64,000 nucleotides of DNA from Flaccisagitta enflata. Taxonomy: Eukaryota; Chaetognatha; Sagittoidea; Aphragmophora. The notes under the pieces are model-generated. The model was not told where the DNA came from. It saw only the letters and a list, made by a program, of their open reading frames with translations, and made no database searches. Location of the stretch: contig OZ231128.1 of the NCBI GenBank assembly GCA_965153355.1, positions 38,750,001 through 38,814,000 of the forward strand, in the 5' to 3' direction. Numbering within the stretch: the first letter of the stretch is position 1; each line of letters begins with the position of its first letter. A program made the translations under genes and the position numbers. This document shows, piece after piece, positions 21,768 through 33,148 of this stretch.

Positions 21768-22684
21768 TAGGCCTGTATATAAGTGAATTACCCCCCCCCC
21801 CCGTAGGGTGGGGGGGGGGGGAATCGAAGGGTTAGGAGATGAGGAAGAAAATCAAAGGAGGAAAAACGAGAAAAAAAGAAAATTTGGGAAAATTTAACTG
21901 TTGACAGTATCAAATCTTTCACAGTATCAAATCATAAAAACTTGCTTGTAAAACACAATTTTACATAAGGGTGTAGTCAACCTTTGAAACAACTTTTTTA
22001 CCTTTTACACTGTTTTTTCTTAATTTCTGATAGCAATTCATGAAAAAACCTCAGCAGTCAAGCTCAAGTGCACCTGAGGGTGTCACATTTTCAGTGCAAC
22101 AAAAATTTTTTGCTACTTCCCTTCACTAGTGGTGACATAGCTTATGATAATAAACTGTTAAGAAAAGTGCTCTCTCCTATAGATTTAGCAAAAAAGGGGT
22201 AAAAGTGACCATCAAAGCTCCTTTCTTGATTTTTTTAGTTGTATCACACATGGATGATGATTCTCAGAAAAAATTTCAAAAAACTTTGCAGAGACATACA
22301 TAAATTTCTTTAAAAATCCGAGAAATGATGTTTTTCATATGTTTTTTACACTATCATAGTCCTAAAAAAATATGGGCTTGAAATAAGACAAATGCACAAA
22401 TTAGTTAGTCAAATCTTAGTTGTGGCGCTGTAGACTAATGTCCACCTTAAAGGGTCAAACAAATCTAGACAAAAGATGCATTATTTCTCTCTATAAAGCA
22501 AGAAGTCAGGGCGCGCAGAAAACTCTCATTGACTGCGCTCATAATTTAACCCTTAACTACACTGGTTGATTGCTTCATGGGCTGGCAAATCATAGATAGT
22601 TAATCGCGACACAATGCGTCACGGGGAAGAAAATCAAAGGCACGGGGAAAAAAATCAAAAGCAACTCAACTTTATACACTCCTG
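21768..22684 (+). mobile_element. Long hAT-like MITE (CAGG..GTATA type)
   Basis: The left end TAGGCCTGTATATAAGTG and right end AACTTTATACACTCCTG are inverted. Flanks are GGCAGCTG and GGCAACTG, an 8-bp duplication with one mismatch. The ends match 29294, but the centre is about 590 bp longer, non-coding and AT-rich. Confidence 0.7.
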
Positions 22685-22925
22685 GGCAACTGTGGCAACG
22701 GCCCCAAAGGAGCCGATGACCCATGTTTGGCCCCCATTTGAGTATGGGATTTGAGCCTCAGGGTTGGGATTCGTGCCCCAAGGCTGGGATTTGAGCCTCG
22801 AGGCTGAGAATTAGGCCTTGAGGCTGGAAGACAGGGAGATTTGAATTTGAGCCCCGAGGCTGAGATTTCAGTCACAAAGGGGGTGGAAGGAGAAGGAGAA
22901 GGAGATAATTCCCCTAATGCACGTT
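22685..22925 (+). mobile_element. Partial type G element
   Basis: GGCAACGGCCCCAAAGGAGC and CGATGACCCATG resemble the type G arm. Then come tandem GGCTGGGATTTGAGCCTC units and GGAGAAGGAGAAGGAGATAA with CCCCTAATG, the opposite arm's inner part. Confidence 0.5.
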
Positions 22926-23268
22926 TTAGAGCTTCTGACTATCACATGTCTACTACAAGAGATCCCGGGGCTAGTATGTTTGTTATAATCTTACTACGTT
23001 TATGTGTTGTAAATAGATTGTAATTTAGCATGCTTTTGGCGCCATTTGATTTTCATCTTTGCGGATTGTGGGCTACCGCGAAGGAAAAGAGGGGGGAAAA
23101 CGCACAACTTAAAAATTCATACATATTTCCATGACACATGATCTCCCCAGAAACATATTCAGTAGGAGGGAGGAGAAAAATGAAGAAAGAGCAAGGACAA
23201 GATGGCGAAGATGTGCGACCAATTCGTTGTAGGACATACACAGGGTGAGGAAGCGGAAATATCAGAAA

Positions 23269-23270
23269 AA

Positions 23271-23325
<55 letters not shown>

Positions 23326-23326
23326 C

Positions 23327-23363
<37 letters not shown>

Positions 23364-23391
23364 AATAGCGATTAGCGATGGTGATGGTAAA

Positions 23392-23476
<85 letters not shown>

Positions 23477-23540
23477 GCGATGACGATGGCGATGGCGATG
23501 GCGATGATGATGATGAAGATGATGATAATGATGATGAGGA
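23269..23540. repeat. (GAT)n microsatellite, compound
   Basis: (GAT)n with an ATTAGCGATGGTGATGG interruption near 23365-23390 and GGCGAT variants near 23475-23500. Confidence 0.97.
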
Positions 23541-23949
23541 GGAGGAGGGTGAAAAAAAAAGGATTGACTTCATAACGATCAGGCAAATTTGAGGATTGAA
23601 CAATGACACATCTAGGAGAGAGACTTTTTTTTTAATTTGAATTTTCTATATAAAAGAGGACAGATAGCTTGCGGTACTAATACTGAGCCTGTATTTCTCC
23701 ACGTACACATCTCTTGTTTTTAATCAACCAGAAATTGGGGGCAACACAATGACAAAAAGAAACAAAAAGTGTCTCCATTTAGATGTTTAACTTGAAGTTA
23801 AACGAAGTAAATACTACCCAACAAACAAAAGCGGCTCTTGCCGATGGGAAAGCTTACTTTTGCCTACGTGTCAACACAACAAGGGGTTTGCGCAATGTTT
23901 GGAGGTGCAGTTATTCTTCCTTGACGAGCCGAAGAAAAAAGAATTAGAA

Positions 23950-23952
<3 letters not shown>

Positions 23953-24004
<52 letters not shown>
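23953..24004. repeat. (GA)n microsatellite
   Basis: Uninterrupted GA run within a purine-rich area. Confidence 0.95.
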
Positions 24005-24008
<4 letters not shown>

Positions 24009-24306
24009 CAATCAGACAGAAAGACAGAGAGACACAAAAAGGAGAAAATATAGAGACAGACGGGGATCAACAGAAAGAACCGGTCAGACTAAGGGACAAA
24101 GACGAATAACGTAACCGACACATGTTGACAGAAGAGAAATCAACAGCAACAGACAGGAACACAAACTAACGAAAAAAAAGAAGGGCAGCAAAACCGACAG
24201 ACAGCCTGTTATATAGACCAAGGAAGCCAAACAATGAGACAGAAAGAGAGAGGAGATTGTAGAATTGTTTTGTGAGTGCGTGTGGCGATTATCTTCAAAC
24301 GACAAG

Positions 24307-24385
<79 letters not shown>

Positions 24386-24408
24386 TCTCTCTCTCTCTCT
24401 CTCTCTTA
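24307..24408. repeat. (CT)n microsatellite
   Basis: Two CT runs separated by TTAAAAT, which is repeated again at the right end. Confidence 0.95.
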
Positions 24409-24758
24409 AAATGCCCAAACCAGGGGATGAGAATGAAAAATACTCGTAACCAACGCGTCAGACTTGTTTTTGTGTTTACGCCCATAAACTTGATTTTCTC
24501 TTTCCCGAGGATTTCTCTGTTTCTCCGTCTCTCTCCTTCTCCCTCTTGCTCCCTCTCCCTCAGTCTCTTTCTCCTCTTTCTTTCTTCAGAAGATGTCGTT
24601 TAGGCTTGGAAATACAGGGGTGATACTATTCATGCAAGAGAAATGAATTTGTTGACAGTGGGGTGTGTCAAAATCTCTTTCGTCACATGATGTAACTGCT
24701 TAATTAGAAATGCCTGATCAGAAGTGCTTTGAGTTCGGTTTATTCGAGGGTTACAGAT

Positions 24759-25003
24759 GGATTTGAAATTTGTGTCAATGAGTGAATGAATGAAAGTATG
24801 AATGAATGAATGAATGAATGAATGAATGAATGAATGAATGAATGAATGAATGAAGAAATAAATTAATTTCAAGATTTGAAATTTGTGTCAATGAGTGAAT
24901 GAATGAATGTATGAATGAATGAATGAATGAATGAATGAATGAATGAATGAATGAATGAATGAATGAATGAATGAATTAATGAATGAATTAATGAATGAAT
25001 TTC
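24759..25003. repeat. Duplicated (AATG)n microsatellite unit
   Basis: GATTTGAAATTTGTGTCAAT plus a following (AATG)n run occurs twice in tandem (24759 and 24874), so the microsatellite and its 5' flank were duplicated together. Confidence 0.9.
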
Positions 25004-25141
25004 AAGAGAGAAGCGGTTCCTCTTTAATTCTAATCCTTTATGAATTTTCCCTGGAGTAAGCCATAAAGTGATGGCCGTGATGCTATACCTTATCGTCAAC
25101 CCCTCCTCAAGGCTTCGGCATCACATAGAAAATTGGGCTAA

Positions 25142-27354
25142 AATTAGTTATAGATGTCTCATGAGGGGAAGTGAGGGGTAGTGAGGGGTAGCTAGGGGTG
25201 GTCAAAAAGTGAAGGGTGGTTTGAAATTATGTAGGGGTAGCGAGGGGTGGGAGGGGTAAAGCGAGGGGTGGGGTAGGGCGAGGGGTGGGGTGAGGGGTGG
25301 GGTGAAGGGTGGGGTGGGGCGAGGGGTGGGGTGAGGGGTAAGGCGAGGGGTGGGGTTAGGGGTAAGGCGAGGGGTGGGGTTAGGGGTGGGGTGAGGGGTG
25401 GTTCAAGGGGTAGTGAGGGGTAATGAGCTTTTAACTTGATAAAGCCCTTAACCTTAAACCTAACACAACCCCTAACCCTAAATCTAACACAACCCTTAGC
25501 CCTAAACCCAACACAACCCCTTACTCTAAACCCAACTCAACCCCTAACCCTAAACCCAATACAACCCCTAACCCTAAACCCAACACAACCCCTAACCTTA
25601 ACTTTAACATTTATATCCAGCTCTAACCTTATTTAAAAAAAAACACTAAACCCAACACAACCCCTAACCCTAAACCCAATACAACCCCTAACCTTAAACC
25701 CAACACAATCCCTAACCCTAAACCCAACACAGTCCCTAACCTTAACCTTAACATTTATATCCAGCGCTATTCCTAATTAAAAAAACACTAAACCTAACAC
25801 AACCCCTAACCCTAAACCTAATACAACCCCTAACCTTAAACCCAACACAACCCCTAACCTTAACCTTAACATTTATGTCCAGCCCTAACCCTAACTAAAA
25901 AAACACAACCTTAACCTTTAATTTGAAATCATAACCCTGCATAAATAACCTGTATTAATAACCTGCATAAATGAAGTGCCTTCGTGGGAAAGGGTTAGGG
26001 TCTGTTTTAAGTTAGTCTTAATAAGGTTTAACATTAAGGACTAAACATAAGTTAAGGGTTAGGGGTTGTGTTTGGTTTTGGGTTAGGGGTAGTGTTGAGT
26101 TTAAGGTTACAGGTAGTGTTGGGTTTAGGGTTAGGGGTAGTGTTGGGTTTAGGGTTAAGGGTTGTGTTAGGTTTAGGGTTAAGGGTTGTGTTAGGTTTAG
26201 GGTTAGGGGTAATGTTGAGTTTAGGGTTAAAGGTAGTATTGGGTTTAGGGTTAGGGGTAATGTTGAGTTTAGGGTTAAGGGTTGTACAGTTGAACCCCGC
26301 TATAACGGATCCAAGAGTAATGGAAATTCGCCTATAAAGAATCTAAAAACTTGGTCCCTTCATGTCAATTTCTTTTAATTTCTTTGTTGGCAATAAGGGA
26401 AATCCGCTTATAGTGGATAAAATTTGTTGGTCCCTTGACATCCGTTATTGCGGGGTTTAACTGTATTAGGTTTAGGGTTAAGGGTTGTGTTAGATTTAAG
26501 GCTAGGGGTAATGTTGAGTTTAGGGTTAAGAGTTGTGTTAGGGTTAGGGGTTGTGTTGGGGTTAGGCAAAGTTTAACTTGCTTAAGGTAAAAGGTTTTGT
26601 TTTACCACGAATGAAATATTCTACTTGCTATGGGAAAAATGTCTATATACATATCTGCAAAATGTTTCTTTTCTCTAGGCTGTAAATTAAATGATAGCTG
26701 TGCATTTTCAGTTTGAACCACCACCCTTTTTGGTTTTTTGAATTATGAAATTCCTTGAACTTAAAGGTATTGAAACTGCAATATGTAAATGAGATTTTTG
26801 TACTTTTTGTAAACTAGCAATTTTATCAAATTTTTGAAGTATAAAAAAGAACCGAGGGGTAGACCCAATGGTAGACCCGGAGGTTGACCGAGGGGTAGAC
26901 CGAAGGGTAGACATTTTCATTTTAGCTTAAATAATAGTCGTGTATTTTATAAACAATTTCAGTTTGAACCACCACCCTCCCCCGCCACCACCCTTTTTGG
27001 TTTTTTGAATTATGAAATCCCTTGAACTTAAAGGTATTGAGACTGCAATATGTAAATGAGATTTTTGTACTTTTTGCAAACTAGCAATTTTATCAAATTT
27101 TTGAAGTATAAAAAAAAACCGAGGGGTAGGGTGAGGGGTGGGGCGGGGTAGGGTGAGGGGTGGACCAAGGGGTGGGTAAACTGAGGGGTAAACCGAGGGG
27201 TGGGAGGGGTAAACCGAGGGGTGGGATGGGGAAAACCGAGGGGTGGTCAATTTCAACCGAGGGGTAGGAGGGGTGGGGCGAGGGGTGGTCTCACCACCCC
27301 CTGTCCCACCCCTCCCACCCCTCGCTACCCTACATGAGACATCTTTAACTAATT
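25142..27354. repeat. Large inverted-end block of G-rich and telomere-like repeats
   Basis: Ends are inverted: AATTAGTTATAGATGTCTCA at the left and TGAGACATCTTTAACTAATT at the right. Inside lie GAGGGGTGGGG repeats (25165-25430), CCCTAA-like 24-bp units (25440-25910), the opposite-strand TTTAGGG-like units (26040-26560), a duplicated 260-bp unit (26697 and 26960) and more GAGGGGTGGG repeats to 27300. A pogo-like MITE sits at 26287. No protein-coding frame was recognised. Confidence 0.65.
26287..26463 (+). mobile_element. pogo-like MITE, copy 2
   Basis: Ends CAGTTGAACCCCGCTATAAC and TTGCGGGGTTTAACTG, flanked by TA. It interrupts the TTTAGGG-like repeats, so it was inserted after they expanded. 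Confidence 0.8.
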
Positions 27355-27771
27355 CGATCCGAAAATTGTTTCTCTCAGTCCATTTGTACTCGGGTTATGA
27401 GCTCCACCTTTTTTCCACACCGTTCCAACACTCATATGCTTTCTGGTTATAGAATCACTTATGGCTGTAAAATACCGTTTGTTTGTTTTTTTAATGAAAA
27501 TTTGAGTTAAGGTGATCCAATCTGTCTGTCTTGATATAGTTCTGATGTGGGACATTTATTTTGGGTGCGAGGTATTAGCCGCTGAGTAACAAATGACCCC
27601 AAAAGTGAAGCTGAATATTTGACATGAAAATTGGGGGTAATGTGTTGATTCATCAGAAAACCAAAACTTGGGATTTAGACCTAACAACTGGTACAGCATA
27701 AAAAAACGATGCAGAGAATATTTTTTGGGGAATTTTTATACTAAAAAACTAACAATGACTTCCATGATAAT

Positions 27772-27901
27772 TAGGGATGTGGAAGCGGTCGATTTTAGTG
27801 CCGCTTCCGCCGCTTCCGCTTCCGCTTCCATTTTGTAGTTCAAATACTAGTAGCTATCCCATCCTCTAAATTGTAAGCGGTCAATCGCTTCCACATCCCT
27901 A
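27772..27901. mobile_element. Short hAT-like MITE with 8-bp duplication
   Basis: A 130-bp element with ends TAGGGATGTGGAAGCG and CGCTTCCACATCCCTA, flanked on both sides by ATGATAAT. It contains GCTTCC repeats. Terminus and duplication length fit the hAT superfamily. Confidence 0.85.
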
Positions 27902-27976
27902 ATGATAATGGTGCAAGTGCCTAATACCAAATCTTGGAAAAGTGAGTTCCCCTTTTTTTCCAAATCTTGACGACAT

Positions 27977-28274
27977 CTACTGTGGCTTTTTCCCCCTCTT
28001 TTTCTTCCTTGGAGGTTTGCTCGCCTCCTTGGCGTAAAAGAAATGCTTTTTATACACAGAAAAACGCCCTTTTGCGCAGTGCAACTGGAGGTCAAAGATG
28101 CACTCTCCCATTACATTCATTCTTTTCTTGTCCGAGTTTTCCAATCCATTTTCTTCAGGGTTAGCCGCATATGAAATGATATCACGCCGTGTTTTGCCGC
28201 CTTTCTCCTCAAGCTTTCTTTCTTGGTGGATTTTTGTTATCATTTCCTTTTGTTTGACTGTTTCTTCAATGGTC
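27977..28274 (-). CDS. C-terminal exon of an unrecognised protein
   Basis: The 3' splice site TTTTCTTGCTCAG precedes a frame entered in phase 2 that runs 98 codons to TAG. The product begins TIEETVKQKEMITKIHQE, a charged, probably helical segment, has a central MNVMGECIFDLQLHC region, and ends with the very basic KPPRKKKRGKKPQ. Use of all codon positions looks protein-like and no repeat is involved. Upstream exons were not found. The basic tail could be a nuclear-localisation or nucleic-acid-binding segment, but this is inference. Confidence 0.5.
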
Positions 28275-28800
28275 CTGAGCAAGAAAATCTAGAATCTAGC
28301 ATCTAGAATTTAGTCTGTCGGGTGATCTTTGGCATTTTTTCGGTCGTTTTTTTTCTTTCAATACTTTTTGTCACTTGCCCAACAACATGCAACATTCTCC
28401 GTTCGAACAAAGTAAAAGAAAAACGGTAAAATCAAAAATAAAATCAAGGAATTCTGCAAATGTTCGATTCACAAATGTTTACCCTTCGTTACGCTGTCCC
28501 ATATACACTCAAGTACCTTATTATGCCCTGTTAAGATGAGAATCATATTACACATCATGAGATAGATGCCAACAAATTGGCCGAGGACTGAGAACGAGCG
28601 ACAACCTTTGTCAACACTCATTTTTAATTATTTGAAAAAGACAATGTGATGAGAAAACATTTTCATGATGAGGTAGAATGCCGCAAGCACGGCTTAATGA
28701 TATTATGGATACTTGAATCTTGCCGATGAAGAATTTAGCTAATTTGCATTAACCTCTACAAATTTTTCCAGAAAAATGATTCACCATCCTATTGCATCTG

Positions 28801-28946
<146 letters not shown>

Positions 28947-28952
28947 TTTTTT

Positions 28953-29185
28953 TTTAGTTGCGGACACGCAACTCTGTAAGAGGCTTATCCGTCCGTTGGT
29001 CCATTGGTCCGTCAGTTCGTGAGCAAGAGTAGGAGAGTGGAAAAACGAGCGTTTTGGAGCTTTTTGCGTATGTGTCTGTGTTGGAAAGGGAGTTGGGTGG
29101 GGGGTGGGGTGTTGGGTGTGGATGGGTGTTGGCTGCCCCTGCCCATCCGTCCGCAACAATATTGTGACTGTTGCTCATTTGGTCA
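28953..29185 (-). mobile_element. Type B hairpin-ended element
   Basis: Reversed 3' hairpin TTTAGTTGCGGACACGCAACT, CTGTAAGAGGCTTATCCGTC, a (TTGG/TCCG)n core, a G-rich middle, then the reversed 5' end with TGCCCCTGCCCATCCGTCCG and CAACAATATTGTGAC. Confidence 0.75.
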
Positions 29186-29293
29186 CATGCTCACTCATGC
29201 CTTCAATGTTATTTGAAAATTGATCCATGTTCTTTATTTCATTCGCTTGTTCCCTTGCACATATAAGTGTAATCTGGGATTTAGAGTTAATTG

Positions 29294-29620
29294 CAGGCCT
29301 GTATATTCTTGAGTTTTCCCCCCCCCCCATGGGGGGGGAGAAAAATCAAAGGGTTAGGAGATGGGGAAGGAAATAAAAGGGGGAAAAAAGAGAAAAAAAG
29401 GAAATTTGGGGAAAATATAACTTTTTTCAGTACCAAATCATAAAACTCAATTAGTAAAACACAATTTAACACTATTTAAACCCTAACTATATAGTTTTAT
29501 TGCTATATAGGGATGAAAATCATGGATATAAAAATGCAACACGACGCGTCGCGGGGAAGAAAATCAAAGGCAGGGGGGGGGGAAAAAAAATCAAAAGTGA
29601 CTCAAGAACATACAACGCCG
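29294..29620 (+). mobile_element. hAT-like MITE (CAGG..GTATA type), reference copy
   Basis: A 327-bp element whose ends CAGGCCTGTATATTCTTGAG and CTCAAGAACATACAACGCCG are inverted, flanked by GTTAATTG on both sides (8 bp). It carries a C9/G8 pair near 29318-29338 that is itself a small foldback, and a second G-run at 29573. Confidence 0.85.
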
Positions 29621-29781
29621 GTTAATTGGATAACCAACAAGTTGTCAATGCATTTGATTCAAGACAAAATGGTCTCCTATATCTTAATTTGTTCAACTGA
29701 ACGTCTTCTATGTTTGGGAATGAGGTCGTTTACAGGAAGGTTTACTTTGGGCGTCAATGGGAGACGTGAAAATGACTCAAA

Positions 29782-29782
<1 letters not shown>

Positions 29783-29835
<53 letters not shown>
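29783..29835. repeat. (GTT)n microsatellite
   Basis: About 18 units. Confidence 0.95.
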
Positions 29836-29836
<1 letters not shown>

Positions 29837-29996
29837 CTTTTTACTCGCCTCCCTTGAGGTGTGAGCGATCGATGGCTGGAGAGGATCTGTACAAAGAGGT
29901 CCCGTATGGACAAGCAGAGGTGATGTAGATGGCATTGGAGTAGAGGCTGTATCTTATCAGGAAACCTAGGAAATAGCCTGAAATTTGCCCCATAGA

Positions 29997-30200
29997 CAGG
30001 GCGTGTTTCTTGTGAAGACAATTTGTAAACACGCCCATTAGCATTTACAGCATGAACACATATTTATGAATTTCAACCATCCCTCATGGGAGTGAGCGAA
30101 GTGAGTGAGCGAGCCCCTGAACGTAGCAAGCGAGTGAAGCGAGCGTAGCAAAGCGGATCACCGCGGATTGAGTGAGCGGGGTGAGCGATGCGAGCAACCA
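29997..30200 (+). repeat. Interspersed GAGCGAAGTGAG-type repeat, copy 2
   Basis: AGGGCGTGTTTCTTGTGA, then GGGAGTGAGCGAAGTGAGTG and GAGCGAGCCCC. It is the reverse complement of blocks at 18470-18655. Confidence 0.65.
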
Positions 30201-30260
30201 ATCAAAGCGAATGGCCTGTTAAGATACGGTTATCAGTGACTCAGAAACGCGCCCATATTG

Positions 30261-30690
<430 letters not shown>

Positions 30691-30750
30691 TTCGGGCTCA
30701 AAATCCTACGGCTCCACCAATTTCTGTCTTCTTAAGTCCGTCGTAAAACA

Positions 30751-30882
30751 AACAAGGCCAAGTGGGCCAATAAGGTGTGGCGTGTGGATCTTTGAACAAA
30801 TGCGTTACCTGACCGACCGACCGACCAACCAACCAACCAACGGACACTGCCAGTTATAGAGGTGCTTTGTCGCACCTAAAAA
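30751..30882 (+). mobile_element. Type D hairpin-ended element
   Basis: AACAAGGCCAAGTGGGCCAA (GGCC/GGCC hairpin), AAGGTGTGGC subterminal block, (GACC/AACC)n core, GTTATAG, then the 3' hairpin AGGTGCTTTGTCGCACCT and AAAAATG. Confidence 0.8.
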
Positions 30883-30927
30883 TGATGGGCAATGCAATGC
30901 AATGCACAAAAAATACTTGCTTGTTAT

Positions 30928-31184
30928 AACAAGTGACGCAGGGTCACAATATTGTTGCTCACTGGTGGGCAGGGGCATTCAAACCCCAGCCTCACCCAAA
31001 CCACCTTTGCGCCACATTGACACACCTAAAAACATATACAATAACAACTGCAGTGTCATAAATACATGTTTTTTTGTATTTTCAACTTGAGCGTAACGGA
31101 CTGACAAATGGACGGACGGACGGACAGATTGACCAATGGACGGTCATAGCCTCTTATAGAGTTGCGTGTCCGCAACTAAAAAAA
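30928..31184 (+). mobile_element. Type B hairpin-ended element, intact
   Basis: AACAAGTGACGCAGGGTCAC (GTGAC/GTCAC hairpin), ATATTGTTGC, GGGCAGGGGCA, a (GGAC)n core, CCTCTTATAGA, then hairpin GTTGCGTGTCCGCAAC and TAAAAA. Length 257 bp. Confidence 0.82.
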
Positions 31185-31420
31185 CAAACTAGGTGATCCT
31201 GAATTTTGTACCGGGATGAAGTATAACAAATTTGCTCTAGAATTATTTCCTACCATGGTTTTTGAAATTGTTCTATCTTGTTGACGAAGGTTGTAGCTTG
31301 TTCTCAGTCCTCAGTCAATTTGTTTGCGTCAATCTTATGATGTGTGACGGGATTTTTATCTTAACAGGGCATTTTAAGATACTTGAGTGTGAATGGGACA
31401 GCGTACCCTTCGTTACTGGC

Positions 31421-32076
31421 CTAGTCCATTGAGCGATGAGGTATCAATCTCTTCCAAGGTGGCACGAGGCTGCTACAGCCCTGTATGAAAGTATTGCCAT
31501 TAGTCATTTTATCAAAATTCGACTACCAAGGATAATCATTATTAGATGTGGGGCACGAAACGCTCTATGAATATTCACCAAAATAAAATCGCTGAATAAG
31601 TACTATCGTACGCGAAAGGTGCTTTCATGTTAGGCTACGCCACGATATGCCATTAACCAACGACGACGATGATAAAAGACTCATAACGGGGTTTGAGCAC
31701 GCGCACATTTACAGCAGCGAAGGGGGAAAAAAAGAATATATATTGAACTTGAAGGAAAAAAAACAGGGCATAAAGAATAGAGAAAAAAAACGAGAAAGCT
31801 CTCGAAACAAGGAGAAAATTGGGGCTAAAACAATTTACTGCGACTCATAGAGCAGCCGCCTTCCCATTCTCCAACCATCAAAAGTCTTGTTTCCACGCGT
31901 AAAATTGCTATGCTGGGGGAAAACAAGAAAGATTGGAGAGGGTGTGAGGTAGAATGTGGAGAGTGGGGGATATGTTTTTGGGGGTTTAGGTTGGTAAAAA
32001 CTTTGTATAGCGGTGGATCATGGAGAGGGCTACTATAAGGTAAATGGAGGGGTTGAGGGGGGTATTATGTAGGGGG
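31421..32076. other. Gene-free spacer
   Basis: Unique-looking, purine-rich toward the right, with AGGGGGGTAC/TATGTAGG words at 32060-32084 that flank and partly repeat around the next element. No exon recognised. Confidence 0.35.
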
Positions 32077-32084
32077 GTACTATG

Positions 32085-32509
32085 TAGGACTCGAAGTAGT
32101 TAACTTTAACTAGTTAGTTAACTAGTTAAAATTTTGAAAACCCCTGCAGTTAACTAACTGAAATTAACTAGTTAACTAATTGACTAATTTTTGGGTACAA
32201 AATGGCAAAAATCAGGTATTTTTCTTAGATTTTATGGGTTTTTTAGAAAAATTCACATCAATTTGTAAAAGACAGAATTTTTTTCATGGTTACAACAAAA
32301 AAACATCTAATATGTGAGCCAAGATTGATTGGGGCAAATGTAACTTTGTAAAAATTCAATGTTAATGCCACTCTTTTCTGAAAATATTTCATTGGATATA
32401 ACAAAAAAGGCTATAATTTTTAACTACTCTTAGTAGTTAACTACTGAAAAAAGTAGTCAAGTTAACTATTAACTAGTTAATTTCAAAACCTTGACTACTT
32501 CGGGTCCTA
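32085..32509. mobile_element. hAT-like MITE, 425 bp, copy 1
   Basis: Ends TAGGACTCGAAGTAG and CTACTTCGGGTCCTA with GTACTATG duplicated exactly on both sides. The arms are made of AACTAGTTAGTTAACTAGTT-like palindromic words. It is nearly identical to 37377-37801. Confidence 0.92.
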
Positions 32510-32517
32510 GTACTATG

Positions 32518-33078
32518 TGGGGGGGTGGTGGCGGTTGAACGTTGGAGAGTTGTGGACAGGTCGAGAAAGAAAGTTAACAAAGACAATGGAAGCAAACTGA
32601 ATGGAAGCAAACGGAATGGGAAAAGTGTGGACTTGATAGAAGGATCCGAATAGAATTTCTAGCGATGTATTTCCATGATTCATTTTGAAATTTCATCAAA
32701 ATGATTACATGTAAAGTAATAAAAGATGTATATGTCAGGAGGTTTGGTGTGACCATATGCAGGAGAGATTTCACGGTAAAAAGCGCCAAAGAAAACTGAG
32801 CATGGACACATGGATGCATGGCGAGTGAGCATGTACGGATAGAGGCACAGTAATTGGTAAACACATATCACTTACAGAGGAATATGCCTACCAGAAGCAT
32901 ATTTTGTCAAAAAAAAACAACAAACAGTAACGAGACAAACAAACGCTGCGATGATTTGTTTTCGGCATTTCTACCATGTAAACCACTTGCCCCCAAGCAA
33001 AACAAATACGGTATAAACAGAAAAAATAAAACAGCTCTAACGAAAAATTAAAGCAAATCTAACATGTTTTCTTTTCCA
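32518..33078. other. Gene-free spacer
   Basis: Unique-looking sequence without a supported exon. Confidence 0.35.
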
Positions 33079-33148
33079 CCATCGATATATGGCAAGTGAA
33101 CAAACCGACCGAAGCTTAAAACAATAGCGTACACGCAACTTTAGAAGA
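33079..33148 (+). mobile_element. Isolated 3' end of a type E element
   Basis: About 70 bp (ATCGATATATGGCAAGTGAA, ACCGACCGAAGC, GCGTACACGCAACTTTAGAA) identical to the 3' end of the adjoining element at 35137-35206. It abuts that element's 5' end head-to-tail. Confidence 0.75.

Noticed and set aside
23053-23609. Long open frames of His, Asp, Met, Ile or Ser runs
   Set aside because: They are six-frame translations of the (GAT)n microsatellite; the same holds for RE/SL frames over (GA)n/(CT)n and for poly-V, poly-L, poly-N, poly-T and poly-C frames over (AAC)n, except the one tract with splice context at 44514.
25436-26337. Active telomere or chromosome end
   Set aside because: Units are degenerate 24-mers in both orientations and are flanked by ordinary sequence.
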